From an uncultured Paracoccaceae bacterium (GTDB lineage: Bacteria > Pseudomonadota > Alphaproteobacteria > Rhodobacterales > Rhodobacteraceae): a stretch of 8,505 nucleotides of DNA. Within the stretch, counting starts at the first letter, position 1. Every line of letters begins with the position of its first letter. The notes under the pieces were generated by a model. That model was given only the letters and a program-made list of their open reading frames with translations, did no database searches and was not told the origin of the DNA. Shown here piece by piece: positions 1 through 6,833 of the stretch. A program made the translations under genes and the position numbers. The stretch spans positions 1-8,505 of the forward strand of contig CAKZNY010000073.1 of assembly GCA_937132145.1 (NCBI GenBank), written 5' to 3'.

Positions 1-1
1 T

Positions 2-583
2 TCGCTCAAAGCATCCGATATTTTCATGACTGCCGCGGCCTATCAAGGCTTGGCTGAAATGACCGACGCGCCGATTCATCTTGGAATTACCGAAGCAGGG
101 GGGCTGGTTTCCGGCACTGTGAAGTCTGCCATCGGGTTGGGTAACCTGCTTTGGATGGGGATTGGGGACACAATACGGGTCTCGCTTTCTGCTGATCCGG
201 TTGAAGAGGTTAAGGCCGGATTCGAGATTTTGAAATCGCTCGGGCTACGGCATCGCGGCGTGAACATCATCTCGTGTCCATCCTGTGCGCGCCAAGGGTT
301 CGATGTGATCAAGGTGGTGGCCGAGCTGGAAAACCGGCTCGCACATATCCACACCCCTGTCAGCCTGTCGATTATCGGCTGCGTTGTGAACGGCCCCGGT
401 GAGGCGCAGATGACGGATGTCGGCTTCACAGGCGGTGGCGCGGGTTCGGGCATGGTATATTTGGCTGGTAAACAGGACCATAAACGAGATAATGCGAGTA
501 TGGTCGATCACATTGTAGAAATGGTCGAAGCCAAAGCACAACAGATTGAAGCTGAGCAGGAGGCTGCGGATAACGCGGCGTAA
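2..583 (+). CDS. ispG: IspG (GcpE), 4-hydroxy-3-methylbut-2-enyl diphosphate synthase, 3' part only
   Basis: C-terminal 193 residues; the gene begins before the window and the frame is open from base 2. IspG is a cytosolic [4Fe-4S] enzyme that reductively opens methylerythritol cyclodiphosphate to HMBPP in the MEP isoprenoid pathway. The visible part carries the whole C-terminal iron-sulfur region: CPSC with cysteines at bases 275-277 and 284-286, then [12 protein letters not shown] with the third cysteine at 380-382 and the conserved glutamate at 401-403. These match the three Cys and one Glu cluster ligands of the E. coli enzyme. Upstream, LGITEAGG and the [10 protein letters not shown] stretch are also typical of the family. 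The protein ends in a short Ala/Glu/Gln-rich tail. The next gene starts 5 bp after the stop, which suggests co-transcription. The ATG at 26 is internal and is not the start. Confidence 0.97.
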   Translation, partial: SLKASDIFMTAAAYQGLAEMTDAPIHLGITEAGGLVSGTVKSAIGLGNLLWMGIGDTIRVSLSADPVEEVKAGFEILKSLGLRHRGVNIISCPSCARQGFDVIKVVAELENRLAHIHTPVSLSIIGCVVNGPGEAQMTDVGFTGGGAGSGMVYLAGKQDHKRDNASMVDHIVEMVEAKAQQIEAEQEAADNAA

Positions 584-588
584 ACGAC

Positions 589-1077
589 ATGGTCCGTATG
601 GCGATTTTTCTGGTTTTTCTAACCATCGGGGCGGCTGGCGGCCTGTTTTATTATGTCAGCAAGGTGGAACACGATGTTGCTGTTTGGCATGTAGACCCGC
701 TAACGGTTTCACAGTCGGTTAAACCGCACAGCTTCCGTATGGCACCACCTGCGTTGACCGAAGAATTTGTTGATATGCCTTCGCCGGTTTATACCGTTAA
801 CCCGACATTGATGGCCAAAGCGTTTGACGATTACGTGTTGAGCCAAACTAAAACCATCCGCATCGCCGGCTCTCCGGAAGAGGGTTGGATGACGTATGTT
901 CAACGAAGCCGCAGCCTGAATTTACCCGATTATATATCCGTGAAATTCATTGATTTGAACGGTGGCAAGTCTACGATTGCTATCTATTCACGCTCACGGT
1001 TTGGCTACGATGATCTTGGTGTGAACGAAAAACGAGTGCTGGCTTGGGTCGGTACGCTTATGTCGTTCGAACAGTAA
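589..1077 (+). CDS. DUF1499 family protein, N-terminal membrane anchor
   Basis: 162 residues, function unknown. Residues about 4-22 (AIFLVFLTIGAAGGLFYYV) form one hydrophobic segment, so the protein is probably anchored in the inner membrane with the remainder in the periplasm. There is no cysteine, so it is not a lipoprotein. The conserved DUF1499 block is clear: an FRMAPP motif near residue 49, SPVYTVNP at 65-72, TYVQRSRSLNLPDYISVK at 102-119 and SRSRFGYDDLGVN at 134-146. The family is widespread, but I know of no assigned biochemical role. The gene lies 5 bp after ispG and 12 bp before prfA, so it is very likely in the same operon. The ATG at 589 has no strong Shine-Dalgarno; a second ATG at 598 would remove only three residues and keep the hydrophobic segment. 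Family call is confident; function is open. Confidence 0.88.
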   Translation: MVRMAIFLVFLTIGAAGGLFYYVSKVEHDVAVWHVDPLTVSQSVKPHSFRMAPPALTEEFVDMPSPVYTVNPTLMAKAFDDYVLSQTKTIRIAGSPEEGWMTYVQRSRSLNLPDYISVKFIDLNGGKSTIAIYSRSRFGYDDLGVNEKRVLAWVGTLMSFEQ

Positions 1078-1089
1078 TCTGGACTCACT

Positions 1090-2145
1090 ATGATAGCATC
1101 TGAAAAACTGGAAATGATCCGGCAACGCTTCGCGTTCATCGAGGCGAAACTGTCTGGCGGTGCCGAGCCGCACGAGCTGGCGTCTCTTGGCCGCGAGTAT
1201 GCCGAATTAAAATCCGTGGTGGAGCAGATCGAGGCGTATCAAGGCTATCTTGAAGCGCAGATCGAGGCGACGGACATGCTGGACGACCCCGAAATGCGGG
1301 AGTTGGCGCAAGAGGAATTGCAGGAAATAAAAGACAAGTTGCCCGGAGCTGAACGCGCGATCACCTTGGCGCTAATTCCTAAAGACGAGGCGGATCACCG
1401 CCCGGCTATATTGGAAATTCGTGCCGGAACGGGCGGCGACGAGGCGGCATTGTTCGCCGGTGACTTGCTGCGTATGTACCATAAATTTTGCGAAGATCGT
1501 GGCTGGAAATTCAATATCATCGAGGGGTCCTCCACCGACGTTGGCGGATACAAAGAAGTGATCGTGAACGTTCAGGGCGACAGTGTTTTTGCGGTGTTGA
1601 AGTTCGAATCCGGCGTGCACCGTGTGCAGCGCGTACCGGCCACCGAATCGGGCGGGCGCATTCATACATCGGCCGCGACGGTCGCGGTTCTGCCAGAAGC
1701 CGAGGAAGTGGACATCGACATCCCCGCCAAAGATATCCGTATTGATACCATGCGGGCTTCGGGTTCGGGCGGCCAGCACGTGAACACGACGGATTCCGCC
1801 GTGCGTATCACCCACCTTCCGACAGGGATTATGGTTACCTCGTCCGAGAAATCCCAACACGTTAACCGCGTGAAAGCGATGCAGGTATTACGCTCGCGCC
1901 TTTACGATATGGAGCGCCAAAAAGTCGACGCCGAACGCTCCGCTGCGCGTAAAGGCCAGATCGGATCGGGGGATCGTTCGGAACGTATTCGCACCTATAA
2001 TTACCCGCAGGGCAGGGTGACGGACCACCGGATTAACCTGACATTGTATAAACTGGACCAGATCATGCAAGGTGATCTGGACGAGATGATCGAGGCACTG
2101 ACCGCCGCCGATCAAGCCGAAAAATTAGCGGAGTTGGATCCATGA
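1090..2145 (+). CDS. prfA: Peptide chain release factor 1 (RF1)
   Basis: 351 residues, close to the usual RF1 length. RF1 reads UAA and UAG in the ribosomal A site and triggers hydrolysis of peptidyl-tRNA. The tripeptide codon-reading motif is PAT at residues 183-185 (RF1 carries PxT, RF2 carries SPF), which decides RF1 over RF2. The catalytic GGQ lies at residues 227-229 (bases 1768-1776) within [36 protein letters not shown] at 111-130 is also characteristic. The N-terminal third is helical and acidic. The ATG at 1090 is 12 bp after the DUF1499 stop, with a modest GGA at 1081-1083. The stop overlaps the prmC start as ATGA, so the factor and its modifying enzyme are translationally linked. 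Nothing is unusual in the key residues. Confidence 0.98.
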   Translation: MIASEKLEMIRQRFAFIEAKLSGGAEPHELASLGREYAELKSVVEQIEAYQGYLEAQIEATDMLDDPEMRELAQEELQEIKDKLPGAERAITLALIPKDEADHRPAILEIRAGTGGDEAALFAGDLLRMYHKFCEDRGWKFNIIEGSSTDVGGYKEVIVNVQGDSVFAVLKFESGVHRVQRVPATESGGRIHTSAATVAVLPEAEEVDIDIPAKDIRIDTMRASGSGGQHVNTTDSAVRITHLPTGIMVTSSEKSQHVNRVKAMQVLRSRLYDMERQKVDAERSAARKGQIGSGDRSERIRTYNYPQGRVTDHRINLTLYKLDQIMQGDLDEMIEALTAADQAEKLAELDP

Positions 2146-2978
2146 GTGTTACAGTAAACGAGGCGTTAACGACGGCCACCACATGGTTGCGCGATGCGGG
2201 TATTCCGAACGCGGATGTCGATGCGCGCGCCCTTCTTGCCCATGCGATGGATTGCGAGCCGTCGCGCTTGATCCTGATGGAGGATGACGAAATTCATCCA
2301 GACCTTTTCCGCACATTTGACGGCTACCTCGCATCGCGCGAGAAGTTCCAGCCAGTCAGCCAGATCATCGGGGGCCGCGAATTTTGGGGCCGTTGGTTTA
2401 GCGTAACACCAGACGTTTTGGACCCACGCCCCGAAACGGAATCCCTGATTGATGTGGCATTGCAGCAGGGGCCGTTCCAACGTGTTCTGGATCTGGGCAC
2501 CGGCTCGGGCATTCTGGCCGTGACCTTAGCGGCGGAATGGGCTGATACCCGCGCGATCGCCGTTGATATCAGTAAAGAAGCGATTGCGATTGCCACCAAG
2601 AACGCGGCTGCGCACGATGTGGCGGACCGCGTGAATTTAATCGTTTCCAACTGGTTTGATGCCGTTGCGGGGCAGTTCGACCTGATCGTATCCAACCCGC
2701 CTTATATCGCTGCGGCCGAGATGGCCGGCCTATCCCCGGATGTTCGCAACTGGGAACCGTTTCTGGCGCTCACTCCGGGTGGGGACGGGCTTGAATCTTA
2801 CCGCACGATTGCCTCGTCGTTGAACGAGTATTTGGCGGATGACGGCTTGGCGTTGTTTGAAATTGGGCATACGCAGGGGGCGGATGTTGTTAAAATTTTT
2901 CAAGACGCCGGATTCGCGAATATAACGGTTTCGCAAGATTTGGGCGGAAAAGACCGTGTTGTGGCCGTGAAAAAGTAA
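2142..2978 (+). CDS. prmC: Release factor glutamine methyltransferase PrmC (HemK)
   Basis: 278 residues, full length. PrmC uses S-adenosylmethionine to N5-methylate the glutamine of the GGQ motif in RF1 and RF2, which speeds termination. Residues about 1-75 form the helical N-terminal domain that holds the release factor. [22 protein letters not shown] (79-100) is the conserved linker motif. The SAM-binding motif [10 protein letters not shown], is at 115-123. The catalytic NPPY motif, which contacts the target glutamine, is at 185-188 in [10 protein letters not shown]. The start ATG overlaps the prfA stop by 4 bp, the classic prfA-prmC arrangement, and its substrate residue is Gln229 encoded just upstream. 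The gene was historically called hemK and misassigned to haem synthesis. Confidence 0.97.
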   Translation: MSVTVNEALTTATTWLRDAGIPNADVDARALLAHAMDCEPSRLILMEDDEIHPDLFRTFDGYLASREKFQPVSQIIGGREFWGRWFSVTPDVLDPRPETESLIDVALQQGPFQRVLDLGTGSGILAVTLAAEWADTRAIAVDISKEAIAIATKNAAAHDVADRVNLIVSNWFDAVAGQFDLIVSNPPYIAAAEMAGLSPDVRNWEPFLALTPGGDGLESYRTIASSLNEYLADDGLALFEIGHTQGADVVKIFQDAGFANITVSQDLGGKDRVVAVKK

Positions 2979-3026
2979 AAAACGTCCATTTTGCGGCAAA
3001 TTATCGTAACTGAGACCTTTTTTCCC

Positions 3027-3056
3027 TTGTTATCACTATGACCCACGGTGTAAATT
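3027..3056 (+). promoter_or_regulatory. Weak sigma-70-like promoter candidate upstream of the DUF4167 gene
   Basis: TTGTTA at 3027-3032 and TAAATT at 3051-3056 are separated by 18 bp, each matching four of six consensus positions. Use of this site would place the transcript start near 3063 and give a leader of about 130 nt. The match is modest and could occur by chance in this AT-rich gap. Confidence 0.22.
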
Positions 3057-3101
3057 AGGGCATCCACCCGAGATTGAGCCCTGACGGTTCTCTCGTGAGA
3101 G
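3055..3101 (+). other. Pair of short inverted repeats in the DUF4167 leader
   Basis: Arm TTAGGGC at 3055-3061 pairs with GCCCTGA at 3078-3084 (six Watson-Crick pairs plus one wobble, 16-nt loop with a possible inner ATC/GAT). It is followed by CTCT/AGAG at 3090-3101 closing the tetraloop CGTG. These could fold in RNA, but the first stem would only be transcribed if the start lies upstream of 3055, which conflicts with the promoter candidate above. No known RNA family is recognised. Confidence 0.25.
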
Positions 3102-3194
3102 TGGAAACGTTAACCCCGTATTGGGACTTTTACGCGATAATATCCGCGATTCGTTTCGCATATCCTTAAATCCCACACTTCAGAAATTGTGAGC

Positions 3195-3776
3195 ATGAGA
3201 CCTTCAAACAAATCCCGTTCGAGAAATAAGAATAATAACCGTCGGAATACCAACACTTCCGGCAACATCGTAAATCGCGTGTTTGACAGCACCGGTCCCG
3301 AGGGGCGTGTGCGGGGAACGCCGCAACAGATCATCGAGAAATATCGGGGTTTGGCGCATGACGCCTTGATGGAGGATGATCGCGTGGCGGCTGAAAGTTT
3401 CCAGCAGCACGCTGAACATTACAGCCGCATTTTGCTGGTAGCGCAGCGCGAAGCCGCTGAACGTCAAGCCGAGCAAGCAGAACGCCAAGCCGAGCAACAG
3501 GCCCAGCAAGCTGAGCGTCAGGCAGAGAATCAAGCACGACAAACGCAACAGCAACAGCAAAAAGAACAGACCAAAGCTGAAAACGCACAACCAAACGAGC
3601 CATCAAACGTTGGGGAAGGTTTTACCTCCGATACGGACGAGCAGCCAGACGTTGTCGAGCATATGGTTGCAACGCCAGAGAATAAACCAAGCAACCGCAG
3701 TCCGCGCCGCAAGCCTGCAAAAGACACCTCGAACGAGGGTAGTCAGGTGGTCGAGGATCAACCGCAACCCACCTGA
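3195..3776 (+). CDS. DUF4167 domain protein with Gln/Glu-rich heptad tail
   Basis: 193 residues from the ATG at 3195. A GTG two codons upstream (3189) is possible, but family members typically begin MRP, so ATG is preferred; there is no strong Shine-Dalgarno. Residues 1-20 are basic and Asn/Arg/Ser-rich. The conserved DUF4167 core spans about 25-85, including NRVFDSTGPEGRVRG, QQIIEKYRGLAHDAL and ESFQQHAEHYSRILLVAQ. Residues about 86-130 are almost only A, E, R, Q and K with an AERQAEQ heptad, predicting a charged coiled coil. The remainder is acidic and polar, with a basic SPRRKPAK patch at 169-176. No signal peptide or membrane segment is seen, so it should be cytosolic. The domain is an alphaproteobacterial marker often found beside prmC; its role is unknown to me. 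The basic N terminus could bind nucleic acid, but that is inference. Its stop directly abuts the convergent rsmA stop. Confidence 0.9.
   Translation: MRPSNKSRSRNKNNNRRNTNTSGNIVNRVFDSTGPEGRVRGTPQQIIEKYRGLAHDALMEDDRVAAESFQQHAEHYSRILLVAQREAAERQAEQAERQAEQQAQQAERQAENQARQTQQQQQKEQTKAENAQPNEPSNVGEGFTSDTDEQPDVVEHMVATPENKPSNRSPRRKPAKDTSNEGSQVVEDQPQPT
3456..3530 (+). repeat. Imperfect 21-bp tandem repeat encoding AERQAEQ heptads
   Basis: Two adjacent 21-bp units at 3456-3476 and 3477-3497 both encode AERQAEQ and differ at a few bases. A third related unit (AERQAEN) lies at 3510-3530 after a 12-bp QAQQ spacer. The period of seven residues matches a coiled-coil heptad. Glutamine codons continue in a CAG/CAA-rich stretch to about 3565. 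The repeat is prone to copy-number change by slippage. Confidence 0.75.
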
Positions 3777-3782
3777 TTATTT
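3743..3782 (+). terminator. Candidate terminator hairpin overlapping the DUF4167 stop codon
   Basis: TCAGGTGG at 3743-3750 is perfectly repeated in inverted form as CCACCTGA at 3769-3776, the last base being the end of the DUF4167 TGA stop. The stem can extend outward through G-T, A-T and T-A to 3740/3779. The loop is 18 nt. On the plus strand the right arm runs into TTATTTC, a short U-rich tail. Read from the minus strand, the same hairpin directly follows the rsmA stop, but the bases after it are not T-rich. The long loop and weak tail keep this tentative. Confidence 0.42.
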
Positions 3783-4622
3783 CGGGAACAGGATGCGGCT
3801 AAGGCGGCAAAACTCCTCGATGGAGACTTGTTCTGCACGTGTGGTCGGATCAATACCGGCCTCGCGAATGCGTTCCTCCACGTCTTTTCCTAACGACTTC
3901 AAGCTGGCCCGCAACATCTTGCGTCGTTGTCCGAAGGCCAGCGAAACAGTGCGGGACAGGTCTTTGGCATTCGCAGGAAAACGCGGTTCTTCCAGCCGTT
4001 CCAAATGCACGACAGCAGACGTAACCTTTGGTGGCGGCGTAAATGCTTGCGGTGATATTTCAAACGCGATCTTTGCCTCCGTGCGCCATTGCGCCAACAC
4101 GGACAGTCGCCCGTAAGCCTTGGAGCCGGGGGGGGCAACGATGCGCTGTGCGACCTCTTTTTGGAACATCAAGGTCAGGCTTTGCCAATACGGCGGCCAT
4201 GTCGGCGGGGTTAACCAGCGGATCAACAGCTCCGTTCCCACGTTGTAGGGCAGGTTCGCAACGACCCGTATCGGGGCGCTCAAATGGGGCAAAGGGTTAA
4301 CTTCCAGCGCGTTTCCCTCAATCACCTTAAGGCGGTCAGGATAGGCTTCGGAGACCTGATCGAGGATCGCAAGGCAGCGGTTATCCATCTCGATAGCAAC
4401 GACTTTACGCGCCCCCTCCATCAGCAACGCGCGGGTAAGACCACCGGGGCCGGGTCCGATTTCAAGCACATCGCATTTGGTCAAATCCCCGGCACGACGG
4501 GCGATTCTAGAGGTCAGGTTCAAATCCAGAAGGAAGTTTTGCCCCAAGGATTTTCGGGCACTCAGGCCGTGTTCAGCAATAACTTCGCGTAGTGGCGGCA
4601 ACCCGTCAATGGAAATATTCAT
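3777..4622 (-). CDS. rsmA: 16S rRNA (adenine1518-N6/adenine1519-N6)-dimethyltransferase RsmA (KsgA)
   Basis: 281 residues. RsmA dimethylates the two adjacent adenines in the loop of helix 45 of 16S rRNA late in small-subunit assembly; loss gives kasugamycin resistance. Visible motifs are [10 protein letters not shown] at 24-33, the SAM-binding [10 protein letters not shown] at 54-63, an acidic VAIEMD at 75-80 that would hold the SAM ribose, the catalytic NLPYN at 123-127, and FTPPPKVTS at 194-202. The helical C-terminal domain follows and ends RILFPK. The ATG at 4622 overlaps the pdxA stop by 4 bp (ATGA), so translation is probably coupled. The stop codon at 3777-3779 touches the stop of the convergent DUF4167 gene with no gap. 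All expected motifs are intact. Confidence 0.97.
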   Translation of the reverse strand: MNISIDGLPPLREVIAEHGLSARKSLGQNFLLDLNLTSRIARRAGDLTKCDVLEIGPGPGGLTRALLMEGARKVVAIEMDNRCLAILDQVSEAYPDRLKVIEGNALEVNPLPHLSAPIRVVANLPYNVGTELLIRWLTPPTWPPYWQSLTLMFQKEVAQRIVAPPGSKAYGRLSVLAQWRTEAKIAFEISPQAFTPPPKVTSAVVHLERLEEPRFPANAKDLSRTVSLAFGQRRKMLRASLKSLGKDVEERIREAGIDPTTRAEQVSIEEFCRLSRILFPK

Positions 4623-5611
4623 AATGTTCCCCGATGTTTGGCCATTGTGGTGGCGGTGCGCAAAGCCTCGATCAAAGATTGCGGGTCAGCGATGTTTTTG
4701 CCAACGATATCAAAAGCGGTGCCATGATCCGGCGAAGTTCTGATGAACGGCAACCCCAGTGTCGTGTTCACACCAGCCGCGAAATTCAGCGTTTTGATCG
4801 GGATCAGCGCCTGATCGTGGTACATGCAAATCGCCAAATCGTAGCGTTCACGCGCCGCAGGGTGGAACATGGTGTCGGCGGACATTGGCCCCGACAGGTT
4901 CATCCCTTCAGCCCGAAGTTTATCCAGCGTCGGCGCGATGAAATCGATCTCCTCGTGCCCCATCGCACCGTATTCCCCTGCATGTGGATTGAGGCCCGCG
5001 ACAGCAATACGCGGGGCGTTGATGCCAAGGTCATCGATCATGGCTTTGTGCGTCACGCGGATGGTTTGTTCCAACAGTTCGGCATCCAGAACTTCGGAAA
5101 CTTTGCTGATGGCTATGTGGATTGTAACCGGCACGACACGCAGTTCCGGAGCACTTAGCATCATGATCGGGCGCTCGATATTTGCAAGACTGGCGAGGTA
5201 TTCGGTGTGCCCCGGAAAGGCAAAACCTGCCCCGTCTTGCAGCGCCTTCTTGTGAATCGGGTTGGTCGTCATCGCGCAAGCCTGCCCTGATTGGGTCAGA
5301 TCGACAGCGCGTTTGATCATGGCCACAACTTCAACGGCATTTTGCGCATCGGGGATGCCGCCAGCTACGGGGGCAGGTAGGGGATGGTCCAGCACGGGTA
5401 AGGCGTTTGGCATCACAGAAGCGGCCTCTGCGGGGGTGGCGATGATCTTGATTTGCAAGCCTGACTGACCGGCAAGCGATTGCATGTGTTTGGCATCTGC
5501 GATCAGGAAAAACGGCAATTCGTGGCGCAGTACTGCCCATGCCTTAAGCGATATTTCACCCCCAATTCCCGCCGGTTCACCAAGCGTTAGGGCGACGGGT
5601 TTGCTGGTCAT
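4619..5611 (-). CDS. pdxA: 4-hydroxythreonine-4-phosphate dehydrogenase PdxA
   Basis: 330 residues, the usual length. PdxA oxidises 4-phosphohydroxy-L-threonine with NAD(P), yielding 3-amino-2-oxopropyl phosphate for the DXP-dependent pyridoxal phosphate pathway. The three divalent-metal histidines expected from the E. coli enzyme are present at residues 165 (VTIHIAIS), 210 ([16 protein letters not shown]) and 265 ([13 protein letters not shown]). [11 protein letters not shown] at 10-20, [10 protein letters not shown] at 115-124, HTEYLA at 135-140 and [15 protein letters not shown] at 291-305 are further signatures. The presence of H135-T136 in HTEYLA fits substrate binding in the genuine PdxA family. 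It overlaps surA upstream and rsmA downstream by 4 bp each. The ATG at 5611 starts directly at the family N terminus, so no other start is needed. Confidence 0.97.
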   Translation of the reverse strand: MTSKPVALTLGEPAGIGGEISLKAWAVLRHELPFFLIADAKHMQSLAGQSGLQIKIIATPAEAASVMPNALPVLDHPLPAPVAGGIPDAQNAVEVVAMIKRAVDLTQSGQACAMTTNPIHKKALQDGAGFAFPGHTEYLASLANIERPIMMLSAPELRVVPVTIHIAISKVSEVLDAELLEQTIRVTHKAMIDDLGINAPRIAVAGLNPHAGEYGAMGHEEIDFIAPTLDKLRAEGMNLSGPMSADTMFHPAARERYDLAICMYHDQALIPIKTLNFAAGVNTTLGLPFIRTSPDHGTAFDIVGKNIADPQSLIEALRTATTMAKHRGTL

Positions 5612-6813
5612 CGTTTCTCGATAATCGCTGTGCGGCGCAGCTCCAACAGGTAGCCTTCGGCCAGTTTACCCAGTTTTTGGCCAAGCAGGTTGTTGTTAAG
5701 CTGGGCTTTGATCTGCACGCTCAAATCCGTTGTGCGCTTACACAACTGGATTAGCAGGACGCTGTCGCCGTTGGTGATGATTTCGCTTTTACCTTGCATC
5801 AAACGGGCGAGGGATACGGCAATGTCGGTTGGAACATTATCGAGTAAAGTTGGGCCGAACAATCCGCTAAGCGGGCCGAAATCGGCGGCAGATGATTTGG
5901 CTGCGCTGCACTCATCCAGTCCACGTTGCATCCGTGTTGCACGGGAAATCGCGTCGGACTGGCCGCTGAAATCGAGCACGGCGTATTCGAGTGAAACGGT
6001 CTTTTGCAACGCACTGGAAACCGTGCGCGAGGCGATGACCTTCAAGAGTATAATGCCAGTCGAAATTCGAAGTGGGCTGGATACCTGACCGGTCGACAGC
6101 CCGGAAACTTTCGCAGCAATCGCGGCAGGCAAGCGTTCGGGGGAAAGCCAGCCGATTTGTCCACCGTTTGCAGCGGTGTGAGAGCGGCTGAAGTTTTTTA
6201 CGGCAGCCTCGAAATTGGCACCGCTGTTCAGGTCGCGCGCCAGTCTTTCGGCGAATGCGATTGTTGCTGCCTCACCGCGCTCTGCAAAGGGCAGGGCAAT
6301 CTCGGCTAGCAGGATGGATCGTTGGGTCACGGCGGCGGCGACGTTTATTGCGTTGTCCAGATCGACGCTGGTTGGATCGGCGGCTTGGCGAAAGCGGCGT
6401 TGCACCAGTTCGCGCCAGATTAGTTGTGCAGAATAATAATCATCGAACGCTTGGCGCGAAACACCCCGAGCACGGGCCTTGGCCCACAAAGCATCGGTTG
6501 TGATGTTTTGGGATGCGGCGACACCGGCCAATCCGCGCGCCAGCGATGCATCACTTATGGCCATCCCGAATGTGCGCGCGGCACGGATTTTCAGGCGATC
6601 GTCGATTAACTGGTCGATAGCGTCTTGTTGTAAGTTGCGGGACTGGACACCCAAGGCGCGCAAAAGCTTGACGCGCTCGCTGATGTCGAAGTAGGTGATG
6701 ATCGAGTCGTTGACCGCATAGGCAGCAGAATATGGGTTTTGCGCATGTGCAACCGGTGTCCATGCGAAAATCACCAACGTTAATGTTAGCGCCCAGTTCA
6801 AGAATTTACCCAT
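5608..6813 (-). CDS. surA: SurA-like periplasmic peptidyl-prolyl isomerase/chaperone
   Basis: 401 residues from the ATG at 6813. SurA escorts unfolded outer-membrane proteins, LptD among them, through the periplasm. A signal peptide is clear: K3, a hydrophobic core at about 8-19, and AHA at 22-24 as the likely cleavage site before Gln25. AVNDSIITYFDISERVKLL (33-51) is the typical start of the SurA N-terminal chaperone domain. A parvulin (PPIC) domain runs about 165-263, with ANGGQIGWLSPERLPAAIA (215-233) as its hallmark. A shorter related segment at about 327-360 (VPTDIAVSLARL, then LLIQLCKR) looks like a degenerate second parvulin half. An in-frame ATG at 6846 would add 11 residues before the signal peptide and overlap lptD; the good ribosome site at 6821-6824 favours 6813. 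It overlaps pdxA by 4 bp. Confidence 0.92.
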   Translation of the reverse strand: MGKFLNWALTLTLVIFAWTPVAHAQNPYSAAYAVNDSIITYFDISERVKLLRALGVQSRNLQQDAIDQLIDDRLKIRAARTFGMAISDASLARGLAGVAASQNITTDALWAKARARGVSRQAFDDYYSAQLIWRELVQRRFRQAADPTSVDLDNAINVAAAVTQRSILLAEIALPFAERGEAATIAFAERLARDLNSGANFEAAVKNFSRSHTAANGGQIGWLSPERLPAAIAAKVSGLSTGQVSSPLRISTGIILLKVIASRTVSSALQKTVSLEYAVLDFSGQSDAISRATRMQRGLDECSAAKSSAADFGPLSGLFGPTLLDNVPTDIAVSLARLMQGKSEIITNGDSVLLIQLCKRTTDLSVQIKAQLNNNLLGQKLGKLAEGYLLELRRTAIIEKR

Positions 6814-6820
6814 TATTAAA

Positions 6821-6824
6821 CCTC
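6821..6824 (-). promoter_or_regulatory. Shine-Dalgarno that fixes the surA start
   Basis: On the minus strand GAGG is followed by a 7-nt spacer (TTTAATA) and the ATG at 6813-6811. This is the best-placed ribosome site in the lptD-surA junction. It lies in the 20-bp gap between the lptD stop and surA, and supports the ATG that begins the signal peptide over the upstream ATG at 6846. Confidence 0.7.
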
Positions 6825-6833
6825 GTAATACAC

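Larger units (their letters stand above)
2979..3194 (+). other. Intergenic leader between prmC and the DUF4167 gene
   Basis: 216 bp without a credible gene on either strand. It is AT-richer than its surroundings. It contains a six-T run at 3018-3023, a weak promoter candidate at 3027-3056, and several short inverted repeats: TTAGGGC/GCCCTGA at 3055-3061 and 3078-3084, CTCT/AGAG at 3090-3093 and 3098-3101, and a CGCGA/TC(C)GCG hairpin at 3133-3148. I do not recognise a known riboswitch or small RNA here. It is the only break in the plus-strand series, so DUF4167 may have its own promoter or a structured 5' leader. Confidence 0.5.

Noticed and set aside
1372..1860. 162-codon open frame on the minus strand inside prfA
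   Set aside because: It lies wholly opposite a well-conserved RF1 gene, and its product is Arg/His/Gly-rich with no recognisable domain. It is a codon-bias shadow.
2982..3023. Possible prmC terminator: weak ATTT(T)G/CAAAT hairpin and a six-T run
   Set aside because: The stem is short, AT-rich and bulged, and the T run begins 11 nt beyond even the outer pairs, so it does not fit an intrinsic terminator.
3133..3148. GATAATATC palindrome flanked by CGC and CGCG, as an operator or extra -10 box
   Set aside because: No -35 element lies at a proper distance (the TTGGGA at 3121 is only 9 bp upstream), and I cannot tie the palindrome to a known regulator.
3540..3565. CAG/CAA-rich run as a trinucleotide repeat of special interest
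   Set aside because: It is short, mixed in codon use, and simply encodes the Gln-rich continuation of the DUF4167 tail.
3610..4116. 168-codon plus-strand open frame spanning the DUF4167/rsmA junction
   Set aside because: It runs out of frame over two confidently assigned genes, has no ribosome site and shows no family motif.
4634..5158. 174-codon plus-strand open frame opposite pdxA
   Set aside because: It is antisense to all the PdxA metal-site motifs, and its product resembles no known family.
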